Assembly: GCF_001276715.1 (NCBI RefSeq)
Contig: NZ_LIUQ01000052.1
Span: 1-43,712, forward strand
DNA: 43,712 bases
Reading direction: 5' to 3'
DNA from: Planktothricoides sp. SR001
GTDB taxonomy: Bacteria; Cyanobacteriota; Cyanobacteriia; Cyanobacteriales; Laspinemataceae
A model generated the notes under the pieces. The model did not search any database, was not told where the DNA came from, and was given only the letters and a program-made list of their open reading frames with translations. Within the stretch, counting starts at the first letter, position 1, and the number at the start of each line of letters is the position of its first letter. A program made the translations under genes and the position numbers. Below are positions 7,949-15,583 of the stretch, in pieces.

Positions 7949-9532
7949 ATGAATTTGATGCTGGAGCCTTCAATATTTTTACTAAGATTAGCAATGGCTG
8001 CGGAAACAGCTTGGCCGTCGGATATTGTTCTGCGTTTATTATCCGTGTTGGCGCTGATTGCGATTAATGGCTTTTTTGTCACCGCTGAATTTGCTATGGT
8101 GTCGGTGCGGCGATCGCGGATTAATCAGTTGGTGGATTCTGGGAATATTCCAGCGAAAACCGTGCAAAACTTACAACGAAATATTGAGCGACTGCTCTCC
8201 ACCACCCAGTTGGGCATTACTCTTTCCAGTTTAGCCCTGGGTTGGATTAGCGAAAATACTATGGCGATTGTGGTCGCTAGAGCGATCGCCCACTTGCCGA
8301 TCCCTGACCCACTCAACCAAACTCTAGCCCATTCTTTAGCCATTCCTCTGGCATTTTTGCTGGTGGCTTACCTGCAAATTGTGCTGGGGGAACTATGTCC
8401 GAAATCTTTGGCCATGTTGTACTCAGAACAACTGGCTTTATTATTAGGCCCACTAAGTTTAGCGATCGCCCGTTTTTTTAATCCCTTCATTTGGATTCTC
8501 AATCAATCCACCCGCTGGTTATTACGTCTGGGAGGAATTCGTTATACCCCAGGCAGTTGGTACAATCGGGTCACCCCCGAAGAACTGCAAATGATTATTG
8601 CCACGGAAAGAGAATCCACAGGATTAGAAGCGGAAGAACGAGAATTACTCAGTAATGTCTTTGAATTTGGGGATGTCTTAGTCGGTGAAGTCATGGTTAC
8701 CCGTACCCAAATTCGCGCCCTTTCTTATGAGGGCAATTTTAAAACTTTACTCAATGAAGTGGTCAGCAGCGGTCACTCCCGTTATCCGGTCATGGGAGAA
8801 TCTTTAGATGATATTCGGGGGATTATTGATTTCAAAAAATTAGCCGAACCGTTGTCAAAGGGGATGCTGGGTTTAGAAAGTCCGCTCGCTGAATGGGTGC
8901 GACCAGCCCGGTTTGTCCAAGAATATATGCCATTAAGTGAATTATTACCCTTAATGCAGCGATCGCAGCAAGCAATGGTGATGGTGGTTGATGAATTTGG
9001 GGGGACGGCTGGATTAGTCACCATTAATGATTTAGTGGCAGAAATTATCGGCGATCGCCATGAATTAGAAAGACCAGAAACGGCGATCGTGCAAATGATC
9101 GACGATCAAACCTTCCTAGTTCAAGCCCAAATTGACATTGAAGAACTCAACGAACTTCTCAATCTCAATTTTCCCATCAATGATGAATACCAAACCTTTG
9201 GCGGTTTTATCATTTATCAACTCCAAAAAATTCCCAACCAGGGAGAAACCTTCATCTATGATGGCCTAGAAATTACCGTCATCGCTACGGACGGCCCCCG
9301 TTTAAACCAAATTCAAATCTACCGTCCTGAAAACACTCAATTGCCTCAAGACCAAGAATTCGTTGAACATTTAGCGGAGATTTGCGACCCCGATACTTTT
9401 GCCTCAGAAGCGGCAGCAGAATTGTCACAAAAGCTATCCACCGATGATGTAACTATAGATGAATTTAGCCTAACTTTAGACAGTGAAAACCGGGAAAATA
9501 CTGAAAACCGGGAAAATACTGAAAGCCGGTAA
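7949..9532 (+). CDS. CNNM/CorC-HlyC family membrane protein (DUF21 + CBS)
   Basis: This 527-residue protein has the standard order of the family. An N-terminal DUF21 domain with several membrane segments (about 25-205) contains the conserved NGFFVTAEFAMVSVRRSRI stretch. A CBS pair follows (about 225-350, including VMVTRTQIRAL and VVDEFGGTAGLVT), then a CorC_HlyC domain (about 365-445). Family members are linked to Mg2+ or Co2+ handling; older annotation calls them hemolysins, which is misleading. The C-terminus ends in a short DNA tandem repeat, two 18-bp units at 9485-9502 and 9503-9520 plus a partial third, encoding ENRENTENRENTESR, probably disordered. The ATG at 7949 is preferred because the hydrophobic domain begins soon after. 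No partner gene is adjacent. Confidence 0.88.
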   Translation: MNLMLEPSIFLLRLAMAAETAWPSDIVLRLLSVLALIAINGFFVTAEFAMVSVRRSRINQLVDSGNIPAKTVQNLQRNIERLLSTTQLGITLSSLALGWISENTMAIVVARAIAHLPIPDPLNQTLAHSLAIPLAFLLVAYLQIVLGELCPKSLAMLYSEQLALLLGPLSLAIARFFNPFIWILNQSTRWLLRLGGIRYTPGSWYNRVTPEELQMIIATERESTGLEAEERELLSNVFEFGDVLVGEVMVTRTQIRALSYEGNFKTLLNEVVSSGHSRYPVMGESLDDIRGIIDFKKLAEPLSKGMLGLESPLAEWVRPARFVQEYMPLSELLPLMQRSQQAMVMVVDEFGGTAGLVTINDLVAEIIGDRHELERPETAIVQMIDDQTFLVQAQIDIEELNELLNLNFPINDEYQTFGGFIIYQLQKIPNQGETFIYDGLEITVIATDGPRLNQIQIYRPENTQLPQDQEFVEHLAEICDPDTFASEAAAELSQKLSTDDVTIDEFSLTLDSENRENTENRENTESR

Positions 9533-9701
9533 AATATTGAATTAAAATCGCGAAAGCATTTTCATTCCTGGAATTATCCCTCATCTAATTCATATAACTC
9601 ATAAATTCAAAGGGAGATATCATACCATTAAAACTTATGCAATTAACAATCAAAACAAAAAACACATTATATTATGTCATCAATTAAATAAAAACCGATA
9701 A

Positions 9702-9851
9702 TTATTCAGATTTTTTCTGAGGTTTTGGTAAACGCTTAATATAATTCCTAATTACTTCCGACATGGAAACTTGACGGTTTTGGGCGACTGCCTTTAAACG
9801 TTCTAGTTCCTGAGTGTTCAGCCGAATTCGCAGCATATAATCTCTAGGCAT
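9702..9851 (-). CDS. 49-residue ribbon-helix-helix (CopG-like) protein
   Basis: On the minus strand an ATG at 9851 opens a frame of 49 codons to TAA at 9702. It begins MPRDYMLRIRLNTQELERLK and continues AVAQNRQVSMSEVIRNYIKR before a basic tail. A beta strand with alternating Arg (MLRIRLN), then a helix, a short turn and a second helix starting at Ser (SMSEVIRNYI), is the ribbon-helix-helix fold of CopG/Arc repressors and many type II antitoxins. AAGGAG and AAAAGG lie just upstream. No toxin gene is adjacent: the left neighbour is the CNNM gene on the other strand and 9852-10397 holds none. It may be a stand-alone repressor or an orphan antitoxin. The rest of 9533-9701 is AT-rich and featureless. 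Confidence 0.72.
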   Translation of the reverse strand: MPRDYMLRIRLNTQELERLKAVAQNRQVSMSEVIRNYIKRLPKPQKKSE

Positions 9852-9982
9852 ATCCTTTTAATTCTCCTTACATTCTTAGAGTACCTATTTCTCGCAAATT
9901 ATGACAAGCGGCCATAATTCAAAAAGAAACACCCTAGAGAATGTGATTCACTTCATCAACCGACATCAAGACGTAGCAGCAC

Positions 9983-10088
9983 AAAGCTGGGGAAGCATTT
10001 GAAATGGAAACTATTTGCACAATATTTGCAAAATGCCTCAACCATAAAGAATAGTTTATAGTAAATTCCGGTTCCCCAGCTTTTTTGC
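9983..10088 (+). ncRNA. Possible small RNA closed by a 12-bp stem and T-run
   Basis: AAAGCTGGGGAA at 9983-9994 is the exact reverse complement of TTCCCCAGCTTT at 10072-10083, and the right arm runs into TTTTTT before GCTT. The span is about 100 nt in a non-coding gap. A closing stem followed by U residues is how some bacterial small RNAs end, but the interior shows no clear structure and no promoter was identified, so this is tentative. Confidence 0.3.
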
Positions 10089-10234
10089 TTAAATCAATCT
10101 GGTTTTAATGTTGTCTTTATTTTGCGATCGCCGATAAAATAATTAAGACCCTTCAAATTTATGAGCATAATCCTGATTTAGCAAGTTTTTTCGCGGGCTT
10201 GAACATTTTCCCCGAATTCTCATTTATAACTATT

Positions 10235-10341
10235 ATTGGTTATTCGTTATTGGTTATTAGTTATCGCTTATTAGTTATCGCTTAATGCTGATTGGTGATT
10301 TGAAGAAATAGCGTTCAAATAACCAATAACGAATAACCAAT
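10235..10341. repeat. 24-bp inverted repeat of TTATTGG-type short repeats
   Basis: ATTGGTTATTCGTTATTGGTTATT at 10235-10258 is the exact reverse complement of 10318-10341, with a 59-nt loop that itself holds TTAGTTATCGCT repeats. It lies just upstream of the response-regulator start (10398) and resembles the short heptamer-type repeats of cyanobacterial intergenic DNA. A similar inverted array lies at 32730-32875. Confidence 0.9.
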
Positions 10342-10397
10342 AACCAATTAATCTGTATTCAGAATTACAAAACTTTTAATGTTTAGCAATTGCTCTA

Positions 10398-11075
10398 ATG
10401 AAAATCCTGGTAGTAGAAGATGATAAGCTCCTCAGTCAAGCACTAGCCGAAGCGCTGAGGGATCAGCACTATATTGTTGACGTGATTTCCGATCCGGAAC
10501 AGAGTTGGAAATATCTCAACACGGGCAAATATGACTTAATTTTACTCGATATTCTATTACCTAAACTTGATGGAATCACTCTCTGTCGCCGACTACGGGC
10601 TGATGGTTACTCCATGCCGATCCTGATCCTCACAGCCCTGAGTGGTAGTACCGATAAAGTGCGTGGATTGGATGCAGGCGCCGATGATTATTTAGTCAAA
10701 CCCATTGATTTTCAAGAGTTATTCGCCAGAGTGCGGGCGGCATTACGTCGAGAGGTGGCTACAGCCTCACACAAATTGTATTGGGATGGACTAGAACTCG
10801 ATCCGATCACTTATGACGTGACCTATCAGAAGCAGCCTTTGCACCTCACCCCGAAAGAGTATTCTGTCCTAGAGTTGTTGATGCGTAACGGTCGCCGAGT
10901 CCTTAGTCGTAGCATTATTATTGAACATCTTTGGAATAGCGACGATCCACCCGGAGAAGAAACGGTCAAAGCTCACATCAAGCGGTTAAGAAAAAAACTG
11001 CACGCGGTTGGTGCGCCGAAAAATTTGATTGAGACCGTTCACAGCTTGGGTTATCGCCTCAAACAATTTTCTTAA
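10398..11075 (+). CDS. OmpR/PhoB-family response regulator
   Basis: The 225 residues form a receiver domain (1-120) plus a winged-helix DNA-binding domain (about 128-223). The acidic pocket (E7 D8 D9), phospho-acceptor D51, T79 and K101-P102 are all present. The output domain shows the typical LTPKEYSVLELLM, RSIIIEHLW and ETVKAHIKRLRKKL helices and the wing (IETVHSLGYRL). It should be a DNA-binding transcription regulator switched by phosphorylation. No histidine kinase is adjacent, so it is an orphan in this window; the GAF kinase at 31.2 kb is too far away to assume a pair. The start codon lies at the edge of an AT-rich inverted-repeat leader. After the stop, TCTTAAGATTTT is repeated, followed by T-rich sequence. 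Confidence 0.93.
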   Translation: MKILVVEDDKLLSQALAEALRDQHYIVDVISDPEQSWKYLNTGKYDLILLDILLPKLDGITLCRRLRADGYSMPILILTALSGSTDKVRGLDAGADDYLVKPIDFQELFARVRAALRREVATASHKLYWDGLELDPITYDVTYQKQPLHLTPKEYSVLELLMRNGRRVLSRSIIIEHLWNSDDPPGEETVKAHIKRLRKKLHAVGAPKNLIETVHSLGYRLKQFS

Positions 11076-11367
11076 GATTTTCTTAAGATTTTTTTTAGAT
11101 TCTCGATCGCTGATTGTCCCGATTTTTTCCCGATTTTTTACCCAAAATCTTCTGATTTTGGGAGTACGGTGACAATAGGTGAACAAAAAACCAGTGATTT
11201 GGCAGTCAGTTTAGGGATTTATCCTATTTGATGCGGCCAAAATCATCGTTTTTTGTTGAAATTCAGGATTTACGGATCGCCGATCTGGTAGCGGTGATTC
11301 GGTTTATCACCCCGACTTAAAAGGGTTAAAGATCCAAGTTTGTCTCAGGTCTTACATCCTGTTTAGT

Positions 11368-11413
11368 ATCACTTTTTGAGCAAAATTTGCTCAAAATTTG
11401 CTCAAAAAGTGAT
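11368..11413. repeat. 17-bp perfect hairpin between genes
   Basis: ATCACTTTTTGAGCAAA (11368-11384) pairs perfectly with 11397-11413 across a 12-nt loop. It lacks a clean T-run on either side, so it is not a standard terminator, though it could still block transcription from the regulator into the next gene. Apart from this the 11076-11483 gap is T-rich with no gene seen. Confidence 0.85.
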
Positions 11414-11483
11414 GCTGATTACCAGAAACCGGGGAGATTTGAATCGTCTATTTTGATTGTCATCGTCAGTTTAACCTTGAATT

Positions 11484-11795
11484 ATGTATCAAATTACCGA
11501 AAAATGCCTGGATAAAATCAGCTATCAAATCGTTATTGAAGAGGTTGAAAATGCTTTAGCATCCTATCCAGAGTGTTGTAAATCTAATCAAAATTTACGT
11601 GATTTTAGACAAGAAGTCATCACCGATGTGACTGAAAAAATCTTGTCAAATCGATTGTTGCAAAAACGTGAAAAATCCTCGTTTCAAAGATTGCCTTATA
11701 GATCGCTAGAATTGCGCTTACTGATTGAGGACTATGCACACGCAGCCATTAAATTCAGATTGCAAGGACACCAATTCAATAAATTGAGTGATTGA
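11484..11795 (+). CDS. Small hypothetical protein
   Basis: I do not recognise this 103-residue protein. It is mostly predicted helical and mixed-charge, with a CC pair (YPECCKSNQNLRDF) near residue 30, a DVTEKILSNRLLQKR helix in the middle, and a basic hydrophobic C-terminus (SLELRLLIEDYAHAAIKFRLQ). There is no signal peptide or membrane segment, so it is probably cytoplasmic. No strong ribosome binding site is visible. It lies on the same strand as the response regulator upstream and the DUF1830 gene downstream, with gaps of about 400 and 180 bp, so an operon is doubtful. Confidence that it is a real gene is moderate, based on codon pattern and an uninterrupted frame in an AT-rich area. Confidence 0.5.
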   Translation: MYQITEKCLDKISYQIVIEEVENALASYPECCKSNQNLRDFRQEVITDVTEKILSNRLLQKREKSSFQRLPYRSLELRLLIEDYAHAAIKFRLQGHQFNKLSD

Positions 11796-11973
11796 CTGAA
11801 TTGCAATCTGACCCGCGATCGCTCTATGACCTTAATATCATCTGTTAGACCATATGCCAGATTTTCACCTTTTTCAAATACGCCAAACCCTTTTTTTATT
11901 ATACTTTTTAGGTAATTTTACGAGGGTAATAAATTCATTAATAGAGGCTAATTAACCGGGGGATAGTCATTGT

Positions 11974-12258
11974 ATGAATATGCAAAATGCCTATAATGAA
12001 AAAATTCTTTGCTACTATTTTAATCCTAGTAGTGAACTACAAATTATCACAGTGAAAAACCTAGCGGAAAAACACTATCAAAGAGTAGTTTTTCCTAAGC
12101 AAAGATTGTTTTTTGAGGCTTTTCCCAATTCTTTTTTAGAAGTTCATCGCCAAACATTTACCGGCACCGATTTAGTAGACAAGATTAGTTGTCAAACTTT
12201 GCAGGTTTTAAACGAAGACAATGTTAAGGGAATCGATAATCTAAGCACGGTGCAATGA
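11974..12258 (+). CDS. DUF1830 family protein
   Basis: The 94-residue protein carries the pattern I associate with DUF1830, a small family of cyanobacteria: ILCYYFNPSSELQIITVKN near the N-terminus, then the diagnostic RVVFPKQRLFFEAFP, then LEVH and a short DKISCQTLQVL tail. Function is unknown. It is probably cytoplasmic, with no signal or membrane segment. The GGGGGATAG stretch about 15 bp before the ATG could serve as a weak ribosome binding site. A strong terminator lies about 110 bp downstream and would end this transcript before the transporter gene. The family call is from memory of the motif. Confidence 0.75.
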   Translation: MNMQNAYNEKILCYYFNPSSELQIITVKNLAEKHYQRVVFPKQRLFFEAFPNSFLEVHRQTFTGTDLVDKISCQTLQVLNEDNVKGIDNLSTVQ

Positions 12259-12368
12259 GCGTTTAACCGAAAACAAGAGCAAAAACGCTGATTCGCTTGC
12301 TGTATTCGTCAGGAAAATTTGATGCGATCGCCTTGTAATCCCTTTATATCTGCTTCAATAGTGAAGAT

Positions 12369-12394
12369 GTAACCCATAGTGGGTTACTTTTTTT
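12369..12394 (+). terminator. Rho-independent terminator
   Basis: GTAACCCA (12369-12376), loop TAG, then TGGGTTAC (12380-12387) forms a perfect 8-bp stem with a 3-nt loop, followed directly by seven T. It should end transcription from the DUF1830 gene and insulate the transporter 42 bp downstream. Confidence 0.9.
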
Positions 12395-12436
12395 AGATAG
12401 ATGAGGGAGTGTTTCCAGTAGGAGACTACTAGATCG

Positions 12437-13861
12437 ATGAATTTAACCTTAAATTTAATTTCCTTTCTGGGAATTTTTGCGCTTTGCTTCGTGGCATGGC
12501 TGGGAAGCGAAGATCGCAAAGCATTACCAATCAAAGTGATTGTTTGGGGTATTGCTCTGCAATTGGTGCTGGGGTTGTTGGTGTTTCAAGTCCCCATCAC
12601 CCGCAATCTAATCGCCAATTTGGGCGATTTGTTTAATGCCTTAATTGACGCGGCTGATACCGGGGCTCGGTTTCTGTTTGGGGACTTGATTGTGCCCAAG
12701 ATGGAATCCGTGGGGCCTGGAGCCGCCGGACGCTGGATTACTAGGGCATTACAAAATCCTTATGTGGCAGTTCCGGGCGATCGCCTAGGCAACAACTTTC
12801 TGGACTTTGGTTATATTTTCGCGTTTCGGGCATTGCCCCAGGTGGTTTTCTTCTCTGCACTGGTCAGTTTGTTGTACCGTTTGGGATTAATTCAACCCAT
12901 TGTTAAATTATGTGCCATAGTCTTTCGGGCCACGATGGGAATTAGTGGGGCTGAATCTCTATCCGGGGCAGCGAATATCTTTGTGGGGATTGAATCGGTG
13001 ATCGCCGTCAAGCCATTTTTGGCCGATATGACTCGGAGTGAAATCTGTGCCATTTTAACCAGTTGTTTTGGTTCGATCGCCTCCACGGTGTTGGGACTCT
13101 ATGCGGGTTATTTGCGGGGGACATTTCCCAATATCACCGCTCACTTGATGTCGGCTTCGTTTATCACCATTCCTGCTTGCTTTGTCATCGCCAAGATCCT
13201 GGTGCCAGAAAAAGAAGAACCAAAAACATTGGGGACAATTCCCGAAGAACCAGAGGATGACAGCCAAGAAAAACCCAGCCCAATGGACAGCTTAATTGTG
13301 GGCGCCCTGGATGGAGTGAACATGGCCACCGGGATTGCTGCGGTGTTAATTGCGATTATTGGGTTGGTGGCAATCTTAAATAATATGTTTGGTAGTTTAG
13401 CCGGTCTTTCCCAGAGTTCTTTTGCCCCTTGGCAATTGATCGGCAACTTGTTTTCTGTCGTCACTCTGAATAATATCTTTGGGGTGTTATTTTTCCCCTT
13501 AACTTTGTTAACTGGGGTTTCCTTAAATCCCCCAGAAATTTGGCAAGCTTCGGTGTTAATTGGCCAACGGGTGCTGCAAACTTCAATTCCGCCTTATATT
13601 GAACTCGCCCGACTGAATTCACAACAACTCATTAGCGATCGCGCCATGTTGATTGTCAGCTATGTGCTTTGTGGCTTTGCCCACATTCCTTCCTATGGGA
13701 TTTTCGTCGGCGGTTTGGCCAGTCTAGTCCCCTCTCGGCGCAATGAAATCAGTTCTCTGGGTTGGATATCCTTATGGGCTGCCACATTAGCCACCTTAAT
13801 GACCGGATGTATTGCGGGGGTTTTCTTCTTCGGCGATAGTGCATCGATTTTGGGCAGATAA
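12437..13861 (+). CDS. CNT (NupC-type) concentrative nucleoside transporter
   Basis: The 474-residue membrane protein has many hydrophobic segments and the CNT signature in its middle: a re-entrant region with GISGAESLSGAANIFVGIESVIAVKPFL, then MTRSEICAILTSCFGSIASTVLGLYAGYL. The glutamates and asparagines in this stretch form the nucleoside and cation sites in characterised CNT proteins, so Na+- or H+-driven uptake of nucleosides across the inner membrane is expected; specificity cannot be read. A charged loop rich in Glu/Pro (about 255-285) separates the two halves. The second half has the matching repeat (SLNPPEIWQASVLIGQRVLQTSIPPYIELARL). The ATG is preceded by a GTAGGAG stretch some 15 bp upstream. 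The next gene starts only about 18 bp after the stop, so the two are likely cotranscribed. Confidence 0.9.
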   Translation: MNLTLNLISFLGIFALCFVAWLGSEDRKALPIKVIVWGIALQLVLGLLVFQVPITRNLIANLGDLFNALIDAADTGARFLFGDLIVPKMESVGPGAAGRWITRALQNPYVAVPGDRLGNNFLDFGYIFAFRALPQVVFFSALVSLLYRLGLIQPIVKLCAIVFRATMGISGAESLSGAANIFVGIESVIAVKPFLADMTRSEICAILTSCFGSIASTVLGLYAGYLRGTFPNITAHLMSASFITIPACFVIAKILVPEKEEPKTLGTIPEEPEDDSQEKPSPMDSLIVGALDGVNMATGIAAVLIAIIGLVAILNNMFGSLAGLSQSSFAPWQLIGNLFSVVTLNNIFGVLFFPLTLLTGVSLNPPEIWQASVLIGQRVLQTSIPPYIELARLNSQQLISDRAMLIVSYVLCGFAHIPSYGIFVGGLASLVPSRRNEISSLGWISLWAATLATLMTGCIAGVFFFGDSASILGR

Positions 13862-13879
13862 AATATCGGAGTGGAGAAT

Positions 13880-14542
13880 ATGAAACGAAAACAATTGTGG
13901 TTTATCGGTTTAGCTTGGATCACTTCCATGCTGCTGATTTTTAGCACCGTAGAGCCCTCTACCTCAGCAGTTCAAAATTTTTTTAGGGCAGCAGCACCTG
14001 CGTCCCCCGGAGTTTCCGTAGCCCCAGCTACCACTTCCAACCCGCCTGCGGCAACCCTCTCAGCCCCGACCCTGCCACTGAGTGAGGCACCGTACAAAGA
14101 TCCCCAGGGTCGATTTGAAGTGGGAATTCTGGAAAACTACAAAGTTAGCGCGATTCCGCAAAGCGGATCGCCTTCGCGAATCGCCGATGCACCATTAATC
14201 GAATCACCGGATGGAAATCTGGCTTATACCGTAGTTGTGCAAGCCAAAATTACCACCGAATCATTCACCAATGAAGCATTGGCACAAATGGCCAGCAATC
14301 AGTTTCAACGGGGAGAAGGATTTCAACCAAATCAGTTAAAAATATTATCCCCCGGAGAAATTTTAATTCCCTGGACAGGTAGCCTCACCATTGGCAAAAA
14401 TAAACAGCCGATAACAGGTGAAATCTTGGTGCGACAGAATCAAGATCAAATTATCATGTTACTGGTGTCAGCCACCGAAGATGCCAAGGACAATATTCCT
14501 AGTGCGATCGGCACATTATCGGATTCTCTTAAATCACTTTAA
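13880..14542 (+). CDS. Exported hypothetical protein, possibly PsbP/Mog1-like fold
   Basis: From the ATG at 13880 the 220-residue protein has a basic N-terminus and one hydrophobic stretch (QLWFIGLAWITSMLLIFSTV), so it is exported or membrane-anchored. An Ala/Pro/Thr-rich linker follows, then a globular domain from about residue 70 (PYKDPQGRFEVGILENYKVSAIP). The FEVGILENYKV opening and the later ATEDAKDNIPSAIGTLSDSLKSL helix resemble the PsbP/Mog1-like lipoproteins of cyanobacteria, but this is a weak analogy. The upstream GTG at 13871 is in frame, but ATG is preferred because GGAG at 13868-13871 is well spaced for it. It probably shares a transcript with the nucleoside transporter. A short MITE-like element starts 17 bp after the stop. 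Confidence 0.65.
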   Translation: MKRKQLWFIGLAWITSMLLIFSTVEPSTSAVQNFFRAAAPASPGVSVAPATTSNPPAATLSAPTLPLSEAPYKDPQGRFEVGILENYKVSAIPQSGSPSRIADAPLIESPDGNLAYTVVVQAKITTESFTNEALAQMASNQFQRGEGFQPNQLKILSPGEILIPWTGSLTIGKNKQPITGEILVRQNQDQIIMLLVSATEDAKDNIPSAIGTLSDSLKSL

Positions 14543-14558
14543 AATAGGGAACCCACTT

Positions 14559-14646
14559 CAGGACTTACGCCAAAATTATAAAACGGCGATTCGTGAATTG
14601 CTCCGACAAGGGCTGGTAAAAACCCCATTAGAAAGCGTAAGTCCTG
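14559..14646. mobile_element. 88-bp MITE-like element with 12-bp inverted ends
   Basis: CAGGACTTACGC (14559-14570) and its perfect reverse complement GCGTAAGTCCTG (14635-14646) bound an 88-bp segment without a gene. A GGACTTACGC-type end recurs on insertion sequences and small non-autonomous elements of cyanobacteria as I remember them. No clear target-site duplication is visible. It separates two convergent transcription units. Confidence 0.65.
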
Positions 14647-14652
14647 ATTAGA

Positions 14653-15579
14653 TTACCTAAAAGTGGATAAAACTTGTCTCAGTTTATCCAAATTTTCTAA
14701 ATCACCCACAATTTTTCTCATCGGCAATGGCCAAATTTTTACCAAAGTCGGAGTAGCAGTAATTTGATAAATTTCTGTTTGTTCTGGATGCCGGGAAATA
14801 TCAATAACTTTTAAAGTGTAAGTCATCCCCAAAGAATCTTCTAAAATTTGATGCAAAATTTCCATAGTTCGCTGGGTAATCGCCGACCGACCGGATACAA
14901 ATAAATGAAATACATATTCTTGGGTTGATTCTTGAAGGGACTCTTGATTTGCCGATACAATAATAGAAACTTTACCCGATTTATCCGCTGAGTTGTTAGA
15001 GGCAAAACTGAGAAAATTTTCCGGAGGGTCGCAGCGAAAAATAAACTGGTGAGTTTGCCAAAGAATCGGGAATTTTTGATGATACTTACCCAATACCATT
15101 GGATAAAATAAATCTTCAGGCCAATGAGAACAAGCCCAAACTAAATCACCCGTATCAAATAAAAGATTAAGTAATCCTTGATGACGAATTACCGGGGGAT
15201 AAGCCTCCGCAAAAACTTTAACTTGCTGCGTGCGCGGATCGAGCCATCGATCAACGGTTGCTGTATAACCTGGAACCAAGAAATGTGGAGGTTCAGATAA
15301 GCCCAGATATTCTTGCAAAGCGGCACATAAATGCAGATGCCATCTACCTTGTTTATTAGCATCGATACAATAAATGACATCTCCTCCAGGAGTAAATAGG
15401 GCAATTCCTTTAAAGGATTTCGGAATTTCTGTAGTTTTTTTCGTAGTCAATGGATTCTCGATAAATCTGTGAAAAGTGTGTGAAAAGTAATAAAAAGTGA
15501 AATAGAAAAACTCAACCCTATCGAGAAAGTCTGGAAGTCTGACATTCCGCCAAAACTTCCAGGGACTTGCCAGCATCAT
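14653..15579 (-). CDS. KaiB-like (thioredoxin-fold) protein in a pilT operon
   Basis: The 308 residues end in a KaiB/SasA-N-type domain (about 222-308) with LFVSGRS, then LKVIDISRHPEQTEIYQITA, then ATPTLVKIWPLPMRKIVGDL, close to the KaiB ATPTL.K..P.P.R.I.GDL signature. The N-terminal two thirds (from about residue 45, SFKGIALFTPGGDVIYCID) form a different, unrecognised domain with HLHLCAALQEYLGL and TVDRWLDPRTQQV. KaiB-fold proteins act in clock output or stress; here the fold is C-terminal and no kinase domain follows. Residues 1-43 are aromatic-rich and may not be translated: a TTG at codon 44 is an alternative start. The annotated ATG lies 4 bp after the pilT stop, so cotranscription with pilT is very likely and suggests a role in motility or surface behaviour (inference). 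Confidence 0.78.
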   Translation of the reverse strand: MMLASPWKFWRNVRLPDFLDRVEFFYFTFYYFSHTFHRFIENPLTTKKTTEIPKSFKGIALFTPGGDVIYCIDANKQGRWHLHLCAALQEYLGLSEPPHFLVPGYTATVDRWLDPRTQQVKVFAEAYPPVIRHQGLLNLLFDTGDLVWACSHWPEDLFYPMVLGKYHQKFPILWQTHQFIFRCDPPENFLSFASNNSADKSGKVSIIVSANQESLQESTQEYVFHLFVSGRSAITQRTMEILHQILEDSLGMTYTLKVIDISRHPEQTEIYQITATPTLVKIWPLPMRKIVGDLENLDKLRQVLSTFR

Positions 15580-15583
15580 GCAC

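Noticed and set aside
14418-14651. Plus-strand frame overlapping the exported protein's end
   Set aside because: It runs out of frame through the gene and then through the MITE-like element; the sequence is not protein-like.
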